Below are positions 8,108 through 14,931 of a stretch of 26,154 nucleotides of DNA, in pieces (the first letter of the stretch is position 1; every line of letters starts with the position of its first letter). The notes beneath the pieces were generated by a model that was not told the origin of the DNA, made no database searches, and was given only the letters and a program-made list of their open reading frames with translations. This DNA comes from a virus. The stretch covers positions 1 through 26,154 of IMG/VR virus record IMGVR_UViG_3300022744_000092; one strand, given 5' to 3'. Position numbers and translations under genes: made by a program.

Positions 8108-8439
8108 ACTGTTTCTTTCTCAAAAATCATTACAATGTCTTCGTCATTCAGCACTAGGTATTCTTGTTCATCAAAAGGGTCTTTGACAAATTTACCTGAT
8201 GCTTTTACGAATGCTACGGTATCTCCGGGTTTAACATCTTCATTGCTTCCACCTAATGCTACAAAAGCAGTAGGCCCTACGGCAACTACGACACCCATAT
8301 CTACACTAGCTTTAGCTCGTCCAAATTGTTCTGCATCTGGAAGTGCAAAGCCAAGAGCTTTAGCACGTTTACGACCTTCATCCCATTCGTCCACATCAAA
8401 TGGTTTTACAGTTACACGATGTAATGGTGTTTTAATCAA
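8104..8439 (-). CDS. GroES-like co-chaperonin
   Basis: The 111-residue product is read from a TTG start at 8439 (I-K-T-P-L-H-R-V-T-V-K-P-F). It has the co-chaperonin layout: an N-terminal strand of the LHRVTVKPF type, a mobile-loop-sized insertion, then MGVVVAVGPTAFVALG, VKPGDTVAFVKASGK and a C-terminal YLVLNDEDIVMIFE. This aligns in order with GroES (RPLHDRVIVK, GEVLAVG, VGDIVIF, ESDILAIVE). TTG is chosen because CAGGAG lies 7-10 bases upstream. A longer frame reaching 8481 has no such signal and would obscure the GroES N-terminus. It probably works with the host GroEL to fold the capsid protein, as T4 gp31 does. It overlaps the scaffold start by 4 bases. Confidence 0.75.
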   Translation of the reverse strand: MIKTPLHRVTVKPFDVDEWDEGRKRAKALGFALPDAEQFGRAKASVDMGVVVAVGPTAFVALGGSNEDVKPGDTVAFVKASGKFVKDPFDEQEYLVLNDEDIVMIFEKETV

Positions 8440-8647
8440 TGTCAGTCTCCTGATCAATAAGTTCCATAAATAATAGATCATTCACGGCGGCAATATAACC
8501 GCATTTAAATTGATCTTCTAGGGGCGCTTTGCCCGCTTCAGTAGCTAAGTGCTCTTTTAACGCTTCGGCGCGGGCTTTGAGGGCCGCGATGATTTCGTTG
8601 GTGCAGGAGTCTTTTTGCCACTCACGCCATTGTTGGATTGTTGCGAT
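8432..8647 (-). CDS. Small phage protein overlapping portal, non-canonical start
   Basis: A convincing frame, too short and too oddly started to be called automatically, ends with TAA at 8432 and overlaps the portal C-terminus in another frame. It reads WREWQKDSCTNEIIAALKAR, then AEALKEHLATEAGK, and ends LLFMELIDQETDID. A protein with this W-x-x-W-K/Q-x-D...helix pattern is common right after phage portal genes. No ATG, GTG or TTG precedes the conserved part after the last in-frame TGA (around 8690). An AAGGAG Shine-Dalgarno sequence (forward 8653-8658) sits 5 bases before an ATC codon at 8647, which I take as the start, giving 71 residues. It overlaps the co-chaperonin TTG start by 8 bases. 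Frameshifted expression from portal is the alternative. Confidence 0.6.
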   Translation of the reverse strand: MATIQQWREWQKDSCTNEIIAALKARAEALKEHLATEAGKAPLEDQFKCGYIAAVNDLLFMELIDQETDID

Positions 8648-10686
8648 GATTGCTCCTTCATCTGTTGAAGTTTTTGCTGATGTTGTTGCTCACCATGTAC
8701 AAGACCTTGATTAGCTTCGGCTTGTGCTTGAGCAGAGAAAATGCGCTGCATATGGATTTTTTCGGCAGCATCTAGTTGTGCCATTTGTTCCTTATGCGCC
8801 ATGTTTTGACGGTGTTCTTGTTCCTTCATTGCCATTTGCTGTTGGCGATCACGGCTTTCAAGTTCCATCTTTTGCTGCATTGCTTCATTAGCGGTTGCAG
8901 CCTTTTGTTGTTCGATTTGAGACTTCATTGCCATTTCCTGAAGCTTAGGATCAGGAGGAGGTGGAGGTACTTGACCTGTTTGTTGAATTGCAGAAGTAAA
9001 TAGTTCTTGCCAATTAGGTTGTTCTTGTGCTTCTAGTACACGAGAAATTACCTTAACTGGATCTAACATACCACTTGGTAGTAATTCAAGTAGTCCTTGT
9101 GCTTTCATTAATTTATCAGTCTGTGACATAGCATTGGGGTCTGCACCCGGGCAAATGTCATACGATTTATCATCAAAATCAGACTGATCAACAGGAATAT
9201 CTAACACTGTTTGATACTCTGTAGGGTCTAAATAAACTTTATTAAGTTGATAAAGTTTTTGTAGTTCGCTACTCAAAGCACGATAAATACGCTTATATAC
9301 GGCTGTAAATACTTTCATGCCCTGCTCAATAGTAGCCATTGTTGTAGTAGCAGGGGTATTTTGGCCAGGCATTTTACCTACAAAAATTTCAGCTACTGAG
9401 GCAAGTTCTTTACCAGAGGTAATTAGAGTTCCCATTAACTGAAATAAAACAGCAGACGGCTCCTTTGTAGGGAGCGGTAGAATTTGTTTCTTAAGATCAT
9501 CAGCAGTGCTGTTAATGGTTTTCCATTCACCGGGTTTGAACTGATGTTCACCCATCTTGAGCTTTAGTCCTTTACCTAAGAAACCTGCTTGAAGGTTGTT
9601 TAGGTGACCAGCATCTAATAGTTGGTTAATAAGTGTGTTAACGGACTCGTTAAGAGGTCCAAGTAATACACCAAATCCAATGTCGTAAAAACTACCATCT
9701 GGATTAGGAATAAAACCATATTTGGTGTAATAATGAATTGGTCTAATTTCTTGCAGCTCATGTTTTTCATTCAGGTAAATACCTGTTTCATCATATCGAG
9801 CTACAATTCGTAGAATTTTCTTTGAGTATCGCTCAAAAGTGACAATATATGGCTCAGGATAATCATCACCATCATTATCAAAAAAGCAATGCTGTTCAAT
9901 AATAGTGTATGGAAGTGTCTCATCTTGACGCATTCCTACAACATTGTTAGAATCTAGTACGTATACTGGATCACCAATATCTGCTTTAGCAAAAATACCT
10001 GACATTTGACGTGATTTTAAAACACGCTTAGACATATAAATAATCTCGGAGACACGTTCCGCGTCTTCGAGAGTTTTTGTCCAGTAATCTACAACTAAAT
10101 TTTCTGGTAATACCAGTTCAGATACATTTTGCTTAATAACAGAATTAAAATATGTCTTTTTAAAAACCATCCCAACAATGGGAAGCATCATTAGTAGCTT
10201 ATCCATGTCTTCTTCCCAACCTTGCATTTCATGCAGTAGTTGATAGGACATGAATTTGCTTACGCGATCCGCTTTTTCTTTCTTTTGACCATTTAGGTCT
10301 TTACCAATTACACTGGTTTTTACAATGTCACCGGTACTTGGTACTAAAGAAGGGTACGCACGAGCATTAAATTGCATTGCCGCTGTTGAAAGCAGCGGAT
10401 ACTTGACGTTACTAGCACCCGGCCACGGGTATGTTTTTTGTTCTTTTACTTGCAGAGCAAGTTTTGTCCATTCTTTTGCAGCTTTTTCCCAATCAGCACG
10501 AGATTTAAGGTCATGTTCAAACCCATCAGAACACTGATTAGCTAGTTTTTCTAAATCTTCTTTAGAAAACTTGTCAATCAAATTCATACTTTCTGTTTGA
10601 GCCCGAAGTGATTCAATATCCTGTGAGGGCTGATCGGCCATCTGCTCCGATGTTGGATCGTTCGAGTTCATCATAGTATAGTTCAT
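8557..10686 (-). CDS. Portal protein
   Basis: This protein of up to 709 residues is typical of podovirus-type portals. It has an N-terminal helical region (KEWTKLALQVKEQKTYPWPG then ASNVKYPLLSTAAMQFNARA), the portal core (KTYFNSVIKQNVSELVLPEN, LVVDYWTKTLEDAERVSEII), and a long C-terminal Gln/Met/Ala-rich coiled-coil region (about 575-680) ending in a Lys/Pro/Ser tail. It forms the dodecameric ring through which DNA is packaged. The start is uncertain. ATG 10686 gives a 74-base overlap with the terminase end, but GAGG directly abuts it. ATG at 10674, or ATG at 10641 (residue 16, MADQPSQD) preceded by GGAG at 3-base spacing, are alternatives. Confidence 0.88.
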   Translation of the reverse strand: MNYTMMNSNDPTSEQMADQPSQDIESLRAQTESMNLIDKFSKEDLEKLANQCSDGFEHDLKSRADWEKAAKEWTKLALQVKEQKTYPWPGASNVKYPLLSTAAMQFNARAYPSLVPSTGDIVKTSVIGKDLNGQKKEKADRVSKFMSYQLLHEMQGWEEDMDKLLMMLPIVGMVFKKTYFNSVIKQNVSELVLPENLVVDYWTKTLEDAERVSEIIYMSKRVLKSRQMSGIFAKADIGDPVYVLDSNNVVGMRQDETLPYTIIEQHCFFDNDGDDYPEPYIVTFERYSKKILRIVARYDETGIYLNEKHELQEIRPIHYYTKYGFIPNPDGSFYDIGFGVLLGPLNESVNTLINQLLDAGHLNNLQAGFLGKGLKLKMGEHQFKPGEWKTINSTADDLKKQILPLPTKEPSAVLFQLMGTLITSGKELASVAEIFVGKMPGQNTPATTTMATIEQGMKVFTAVYKRIYRALSSELQKLYQLNKVYLDPTEYQTVLDIPVDQSDFDDKSYDICPGADPNAMSQTDKLMKAQGLLELLPSGMLDPVKVISRVLEAQEQPNWQELFTSAIQQTGQVPPPPPDPKLQEMAMKSQIEQQKAATANEAMQQKMELESRDRQQQMAMKEQEHRQNMAHKEQMAQLDAAEKIHMQRIFSAQAQAEANQGLVHGEQQHQQKLQQMKEQSSQQSNNGVSGKKTPAPTKSSRPSKPAPKR

Positions 10687-12112
10687 CCTCTATTTCCCGT
10701 AAAGTTGGAGCTTCAATAAGATTATCAAGCATCAAACCAAGATAAGCAAAAGCATCAACTTGGTCATCTTTAGTTCCACGAGGAAACTTACATAATTCAT
10801 CTTCAAAGATTGGATACCAATCTTGAGATTTATCAAATTTAACTCCATGCGCTCTAACTCTAGCTTGAATTGATTTAGCGCGCGCAATTTTATCTTTACC
10901 ATTATGCTTTAACAGATGAATGTTTGGAAACATTCCCCGTTTAAGCATTTCTTCTCTTAAGAATGGTCCAATTGCTTTGGACACTTGCATTTCTTCAATA
11001 CCAATTAATTCTGGTTGATATACTTTGTATAAAGAAAAGATTGTGTCTACAATTTCACGACCATCTAATCGTTCACGAATCACGTTTTTAACGTGAAGCA
11101 TTTTATTCTCATCGACACCTGCTACAAGGAACACACTGTAATCAGCCGTTTCTTTTTCTGAAATAGCTAAGTCCGCTGCAATGTAATAATTTAGTTTTTG
11201 GCGACGGTCTTCAGCAGTGTCTGTAATGAAATCAGATCGCTTAAAATACGCGACCGATTCATCAATAGGCATGTTGAGATATTCTTGGGAGTATACATCT
11301 GCAAGACCACGGTCAATAAAATCTTGCCGTTCTCGTACAAACCATTCCGTGTCATAACGACTTGCCCACAAAATTTGTCGAAAATCATCAGAGTGAGCCC
11401 GATATTTGTAAGCAATCCATGTTTTTTTAGGAGCATTGCTATATGTCTTTAATGGTGTATTAACTGTATGCTTATCGTAATCCGATGGCATTAAGTTATT
11501 TAATAGTGAATCTTCATGCAGAATTGTACCAACAATACGGATTACACCGTTAACTGCTAATGAAGGAACTAGCGCACCATAAAACCAACGCTTAAATTTA
11601 TTACGACGGTCTGCATTCATTACAATTTCGTCGTTTTCTAGATCGTCACCAATAATCAGATCCGGACGTTTATTATTCCACTTAAGACCTCGCATCTTTT
11701 GTTCGGAGCCTTTAGCTGAAATACGAAATTGATGCCCATCATCACACGTAACAATTACGTTATCTTCTGCATCTTTTTCAAACTCTTTAATTTTAAAGAG
11801 TGTACGAATTTTATCATTGTCCGCTAATTCTTTTTTAATATCACCTAAGAATTGCGTCGCCTGTGTAATAGTGTCTGAAACAATAAGAACATAGGACTTA
11901 TTACGAAATAAAACGGAAGCAAGAGCGTAAGCAAGAGTAACTGCGGTACTTTTAGCATGTCGCCGCGGCGCTGCAATAGCTACCTTTCCCCATTTTGAGC
12001 AACATGCTTCCCACCATTCATAATGACAATCCGGTGATTCCACCGCATTATCGTAATTCTTTTGTAATAGACTGCCACTAAAGCCTGCGATTACGTCAGC
12101 CGTTAATTCCAT
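10613..12112 (-). CDS. Terminase large subunit
   Basis: This 499-residue DNA-packaging motor has an ATPase domain with a Walker A-like motif APRRHAKST (48-56), a Walker B motif DLIIGDD (151-157) and a motif III-like GTILHED (195-201). The nuclease domain carries AADLA with D314, IGIEE with E373/E374, and KDDQVDAFAYLG (D449, D450, D453), the acidic set expected of the RNase H-like fold. The Walker A is the usual deviant terminase type. It starts with ATG at 12112, which lies inside the last codons of the endonuclease VII-like gene (17-base overlap). The first six residues, MELTAD, are repeated as the first six residues of that upstream gene. Confidence 0.93.
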   Translation of the reverse strand: MELTADVIAGFSGSLLQKNYDNAVESPDCHYEWWEACCSKWGKVAIAAPRRHAKSTAVTLAYALASVLFRNKSYVLIVSDTITQATQFLGDIKKELADNDKIRTLFKIKEFEKDAEDNVIVTCDDGHQFRISAKGSEQKMRGLKWNNKRPDLIIGDDLENDEIVMNADRRNKFKRWFYGALVPSLAVNGVIRIVGTILHEDSLLNNLMPSDYDKHTVNTPLKTYSNAPKKTWIAYKYRAHSDDFRQILWASRYDTEWFVRERQDFIDRGLADVYSQEYLNMPIDESVAYFKRSDFITDTAEDRRQKLNYYIAADLAISEKETADYSVFLVAGVDENKMLHVKNVIRERLDGREIVDTIFSLYKVYQPELIGIEEMQVSKAIGPFLREEMLKRGMFPNIHLLKHNGKDKIARAKSIQARVRAHGVKFDKSQDWYPIFEDELCKFPRGTKDDQVDAFAYLGLMLDNLIEAPTLREIEDELYYDELERSNIGADGRSALTGY

Positions 12113-12296
12113 GTGTGTCCAGATAAGTTAGCGCGGCTTTTAAATGTAATCGGCTATCTTTAAAATGTCCTAATGCAACATTACAGTTACGACAAAGAAC
12201 ACCACGAATTTTTCCTGTTACATGACAATGATCTATAGAAGCAGATTCTACTTCATCACTTTTTTTTTGCCAGCTAGTTGTAAAGGTTTTTGGCAA
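12096..12296 (-). CDS. Endonuclease VII-like protein, C-terminal part (shifted frame)
   Basis: This frame carries the second half of a recombination-endonuclease-VII/HNH fold: SIDHCHVTGKIRGVLCRNCN, where DHCH supplies the catalytic His region and LCRNCN the second zinc-binding Cys pair, followed by ALGHFKDSRLHLKAALTYL. Alone it lacks the first Cys pair and has no good start, so it is almost certainly the continuation of the frame at 12248-12514 by a -1 shift at the A9 tract (12260-12268). Its last codons (GING-stop) lie over the terminase ATG. It is either expressed by slippage, disrupted, or an artefact of homopolymer miscounting. Confidence 0.65.
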   Translation of the reverse strand: MPKTFTTSWQKKSDEVESASIDHCHVTGKIRGVLCRNCNVALGHFKDSRLHLKAALTYLDTHGING

Positions 12297-12514
12297 ATTT
12301 CACAAGAACCATTTGCTTTATTAAATAATTCAACAAATTTATCCCATTCAATCCCATACTTTCTTTTAATAGAACTTTTTCGTTCTACAATTAAATTTCT
12401 TTTTTCAATTACACCAGATAAACGTCTTAATTTAGAGTATTCTTTAAACTTTTCTTTATTTTTTAAATAATAATTTTTATTTCGTTGTTTAATTTTATCT
12501 GCTGTAAGTTCCAA
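12248..12514 (-). CDS. Endonuclease VII-like protein, N-terminal part
   Basis: This 88-residue frame starts at TTG 12514, only 2 bases after the CCA end of tRNA-Thr. It reads MELTADKIKQRNKNYYLKNK, a basic helical region typical of phage HNH/endonuclease VII proteins, and then the first zinc-binding pair ANGSCEICQKPL (C71, C74). It terminates at TAG just after an A9 run (mRNA GGC AAA AAA AAA GUG). A -1 shift on that run joins it to the DHCH/LCRNCN half, making a complete enzyme of about 139 residues. Members cleave branched DNA or act as homing nucleases; which applies here is unknown. The G-rich 3' strand of the tRNA acceptor would have to serve as ribosome-binding site. The base composition is very AT-rich compared with neighbours (13 G/C in the 60 bases at 12361-12420), which suggests acquisition. 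Confidence 0.65.
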   Translation of the reverse strand: MELTADKIKQRNKNYYLKNKEKFKEYSKLRRLSGVIEKRNLIVERKSSIKRKYGIEWDKFVELFNKANGSCEICQKPLQLAGKKKVMK

Positions 12515-12516
12515 CT

Positions 12517-12590
12517 TGGAGCCCCCACAATGAATTGAACACTGATCCCCGGACTACAAAACCGGTATAATACCGTTATACTATAAGGGC
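12517..12590 (-). tRNA. tRNA-Thr (UGU)
   Basis: The 74-nt cloverleaf includes an encoded CCA. The acceptor GCCCTTA/TGGGGGC has two G-U pairs, and the anticodon loop TTTGTAG gives UGU. The T arm CAGTG-TTCAATT-CATTG contains one G-U pair. The D stem has a T-T mismatch, and the last anticodon-stem pair is also T-T, so the structure is slightly degenerate. Confidence 0.75.
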
Positions 12591-12591
12591 T

Positions 12592-12665
12592 TGGCGTGCC
12601 GGCAGGGATTTGAACCCCGACCAACAGTTTTGGAGACTGTTGTGCTACCGTTACACTACCGACGC
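12592..12665 (-). tRNA. tRNA-Trp (CCA)
   Basis: The 74-nt cloverleaf includes an encoded 3' CCA. The anticodon stem ACAGT/ACTGT encloses CTCCAAA, giving anticodon CCA. The D stem GTGT/GCAC and T arm CGGGG-TTCAAAT-CCCTG are sound. The discriminator is G, as usual for bacterial tRNA-Trp. The acceptor has one C-A mismatch at position 2-71. It is separated from tRNA-Thr by a single base. Confidence 0.85.
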
Positions 12666-12671
12666 ATTATT

Positions 12672-12748
12672 TGGTGGATACCGGAGGGAATCGAACCCTC
12701 AACATCCTGCTTGCAAGGCAGGCGTTCTCCCAATTGAACTACGGACCC
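12672..12748 (-). tRNA. tRNA-Ala (UGC)
   Basis: The 77-nt cloverleaf includes an encoded CCA and an A discriminator. The anticodon stem CCTGC/GCAGG encloses CTTGCAA, giving UGC. The T arm GAGGG-TTCGATT-CCCTC is perfect. A G3-U70 pair, the classic alanine identity element, is formed. One extra U is bulged in the 3' acceptor strand. It begins one base after the end of the holin gene. Confidence 0.85.
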
Positions 12749-12749
12749 T

Positions 12750-13130
12750 TTATTTTCCTGGTGCTTTTAGTGAAAGAACCATTCGTTCACCAAAAATAAA
12801 TGAACTTGCTGAAATTGCTGCTTCCATACCAATTGGTGCTAAAGGAGCTAGTGAAGGTACAACCATTGTTGCAATACCACCTAACACAAACAAACCACAC
12901 GCAATGTAACGGAAACTAGCACGTAAATCTACAACCCAAGGAGAAGGAGTACCATATGGATTGTCTAAAGCCGCAAGTGCTTTTAGACGTTCAATGTTGG
13001 CATTGTCAAGTTTGATTTGATCATCAACTGAAAGTCCAATAAACTTACGACTAGCTGCTCCAAATACACTTTTAATTGCGTCAACCGCAGCAGGTAGTAA
13101 AGCTGATACTAAAGCAGTTTCAATCATCAT
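12750..13130 (-). CDS. Holin-like protein (3TM, GTA-holin type)
   Basis: This 126-residue protein opens with MMIETALVSALLPAAVDAIK, then a charged central part (SVDDQIKLDNANIERLKALA), a second hydrophobic segment (FRYIACGLFVLGGIATMVVP, about residues 73-92) and a third (GMEAAISASSFIFG). This matches the layout of the phage/GTA 3TM holin family: an amphipathic N-terminal helix, a polar linker, then paired membrane helices. It would permeabilise the inner membrane for lysis. Its location beside terminase genes, without an adjacent endolysin, is unusual but occurs. The ATG overlaps the HNH-like gene by 4 bases. Confidence 0.65.
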   Translation of the reverse strand: MMIETALVSALLPAAVDAIKSVFGAASRKFIGLSVDDQIKLDNANIERLKALAALDNPYGTPSPWVVDLRASFRYIACGLFVLGGIATMVVPSLAPLAPIGMEAAISASSFIFGERMVLSLKAPGK

Positions 13131-13420
13131 TTACCCTTTTTAGATCGTTGTGACTTAAGACTAGAATCACTATTTCGAGAAAAAGAGCGATTAGTTGAAG
13201 CAGGAACTACACGTAAATTAGATTTAGTAGTTGTACCACCTTTTGATAGAGGAGTTTTATGGTCAACATCTTTACCATCTCCCTTGTGAACTTTACCAGC
13301 TTGTTCCATCATACGACGAGCTTTATTTTGTTCAACTCGTTTTTGAATTACTTCCGGCTTGCTCGTATACTTCGCTACTTCCTTCTTGTAATCCCGTTTC
13401 CCGTTTGTCATGTACGGCAT
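13127..13420 (-). CDS. HNH-like small protein
   Basis: This 97-residue, very basic protein contains KDVDHKTPLSKGGTTTKSNL followed by RVVPASTNRSF, the DH-x-x-PLSKGG-x-x-x-x-x-NL core of the HNH nuclease fold (the central DH and the following N). The zinc-binding Cys pairs of many HNH enzymes and the canonical last His are missing. It may therefore be a reduced HNH protein or a nicking/packaging accessory; HNH proteins next to terminase genes can take part in DNA packaging cleavage. The C-terminus is Ser/Lys/Arg-rich (SDSSLKSQRSKKGK). It overlaps the upstream HTH gene by 89 bases in another frame and the downstream holin by 4 bases. Confidence 0.65.
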   Translation of the reverse strand: MPYMTNGKRDYKKEVAKYTSKPEVIQKRVEQNKARRMMEQAGKVHKGDGKDVDHKTPLSKGGTTTKSNLRVVPASTNRSFSRNSDSSLKSQRSKKGK

Positions 13421-13955
13421 CGTTTATTTCCTTGTATTCAATTGTTTGAGCGTTGTTATTGTTTCGTTTATTAAATTTAGCAAATTCGTTTGCCAACATT
13501 TTTAATTGATCAACAATTGTTACATTGTCTACAAACGTCCGGTTGTCTAATTCTTCCAGCTTAATTTGCTGTGTCATTAAATCAGATGCTACTTTTGATG
13601 CATCCTTTAATGAGATTGGTTTTCGGATTACTTCACCAGTTTTATTGTTTAAAACAAAGTCACCATTGTCGATTAAATCTTCTACTTTTTCTAAAGATTT
13701 ATTGACAATACGACTTAATTTTGAATTCAGTTCCTGTCGGTTTGCAGATTTAACTTCTTCTACAATACGTAACCAACTAGGATGTTTTTTCCATGAAAGG
13801 ATTGTGTGATAAGGGACTTTAGTTACATCGGACACTAAGCGCAGGTTACCTAATTTTAAGATTTTTGCACACACATCAAGCTTAGTTTCGTAAGACCAAT
13901 CTCCCTTTTCATCGCGTTCACCAACGCGAGTAATGCGTAATTCTGTAGCAGACAT
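13332..13955 (-). CDS. HTH protein, putative terminase small subunit
   Basis: This 207-residue protein has an N-terminal helix-turn-helix-like region (KLDVCAKILKLGNLRLVSDV then TKVPYHTILSWKKHPSW, about residues 25-61), followed by long charged helices (ANRQELNSKLSRIVNKSLEK; DLMTQQIKLEEL) and a polar, probably disordered tail. A DNA-binding N-terminus plus helical oligomerisation region as the first gene of a packaging operon suggests the small terminase subunit, but no diagnostic motif confirms it. The start is ATG 13955, with AAGGAG a few bases upstream and a consensus promoter whose -10 lies 30 bases away. The C-terminus overlaps the HNH-like gene. Confidence 0.6.
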   Translation of the reverse strand: MSATELRITRVGERDEKGDWSYETKLDVCAKILKLGNLRLVSDVTKVPYHTILSWKKHPSWLRIVEEVKSANRQELNSKLSRIVNKSLEKVEDLIDNGDFVLNNKTGEVIRKPISLKDASKVASDLMTQQIKLEELDNRTFVDNVTIVDQLKMLANEFAKFNKRNNNNAQTIEYKEINDAVHDKRETGLQEGSSEVYEQAGSNSKTS

Positions 13956-13984
13956 AAGACTCCTTATAGCTTTATGCAGACTAT

Positions 13985-14013
13985 ATTATACCATATTTTA
14001 AAGGAAATGTCAA
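13985..14013 (-). promoter_or_regulatory. Consensus sigma70 promoter for the leftward (late) operon
   Basis: On the minus strand, TTGACA (complement of 14008-14013), a 17-base spacer and TATAAT (complement of 13985-13990) match the sigma70 consensus exactly, with an extended -10 TGG directly before TATAAT. The predicted transcript starts about 20-25 bases before the ATG at 13955. Such a perfect site should be used by unmodified host polymerase. Confidence 0.85.
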
Positions 14014-14045
14014 TAGTTTAAAGGAAAGGTATGGGCGCAGCCCTA

Positions 14046-14073
14046 TTGACAAATTTTACAAAATACATATAAT
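14046..14073 (+). promoter_or_regulatory. Rightward sigma70 promoter facing the origin-like region
   Basis: TTGACA (14046-14051), a 16-base spacer and TATAAT (14068-14073) lie on the plus strand. No gene follows for 1.4 kb, so it may give a short RNA or a transcript through the origin-like DNA. The surrounding AT-richness raises the chance of a fortuitous match for the -10. Confidence 0.5.
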
Positions 14074-14696
14074 ATAATTAATATAATTATATGTATTTAA
14101 TGTATTATTTATTGTATTTATTTCTTTTCTTTCTTTAGAGAGTTTAAGAGAGACTTTTCTTTCTTTTCTTTGTAGGTAAGAAATGTACTGGGAGCGTCAG
14201 CGACCTAAATGCTCAGGAAGGGGTCTAAAAGCCTCTATAAGCTCTTAAAACAAGGTAGTAGCTACCCATGTACCTAATACCCTATTTTAATGTCTTATAG
14301 GGCCTTATTTCAAATTTTTATAAAAATTTTACAAGGACTCTCTCTGCATCATTATAATTTTCAAGTTTTCCCCCCCCCACCCCCGGTCAAAATTTAATTA
14401 AAACTGCCTCATTTTATAGCAGTTATGTGATATGGTACTCTACCATACGATACAATCAGCATACTGACGGTACTGATTCGATATAGTACGGTAATGCACT
14501 TTCATCTAGTTAAAGGCTTACAGTTACACCTACAGAATCGACCGACTGTCAAGAATCAGACTAGGTTAGTGGGGCTTGTTCACATTGTGAGAATGCCCGG
14601 CAAGGCCCCTGGAAGGCCCATAGAGCGATTTTTCACCCCTCAAGCTACCCTAGTCCCACAAAAAAGTTATCCCGCGCTCCTAGGACTATTCACAAG

Positions 14697-14705
14697 TTAT
14701 CCACA
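14697..14705 (+). promoter_or_regulatory. DnaA box (perfect)
   Basis: TTATCCACA matches the high-affinity DnaA box exactly. A one-mismatch copy, CTATTCACA, lies immediately upstream at 14686-14694. Confidence 0.7.
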
Positions 14706-14730
14706 GCTCATTTCCTAGGTAAAAACGAAG

Positions 14731-14739
14731 TTATCCACA
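14731..14739 (+). promoter_or_regulatory. DnaA box (perfect)
   Basis: This is a second exact TTATCCACA in the same orientation, 34 bases after the first. A one-mismatch box in opposite orientation (TGTGGATAG, 14753-14761) follows, making four box-like sites within 76 bases. Confidence 0.7.
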
Positions 14740-14931
14740 AACTATTCACCGCTGTGGATAGTTACAAATTCTCACAAGTTAAGGGTTTCCCCCATTGACA
14801 ACCCTCCCAGGCGTGCTACAGGCGCGCGCATGCGCGTTACGCGCGTCTAGACAAACGCGCGAGGCCTCGGCGCGGCGAGCGCACGCGAGAGGCAATACCC
14901 GACTAAATTAGTCAACTAAATAGCCCTACTC

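Larger units (their letters stand above)
14040..14895. other. Candidate replication origin (AT-rich DNA, DnaA boxes, palindromes)
   Basis: This non-coding stretch combines an AT-rich segment (14050-14130), a polypyrimidine tract repeated twice (14121-14136 and 14154-14171), small inverted repeats (14254-14266; 14280-14302; ATGGTA-CTC-TACCAT at 14432-14446), a C9 run (14370-14378), DnaA boxes (14686-14761) and a GC-rich palindrome cluster (14821-14893). The latter includes a perfect 12-bp palindrome at 14825-14836 and a 10-bp one at 14860-14869. DnaA boxes plus an unwinding-type AT stretch between divergent operons is the layout of a replication origin that uses the host initiator. This is an inference from pattern only. 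Confidence 0.55.

Noticed and set aside
14494-14718. A 74-codon plus-strand open frame in the origin-like region
   Set aside because: It has no ribosome-binding site, its composition looks non-coding, and it runs over DnaA boxes; more likely chance.
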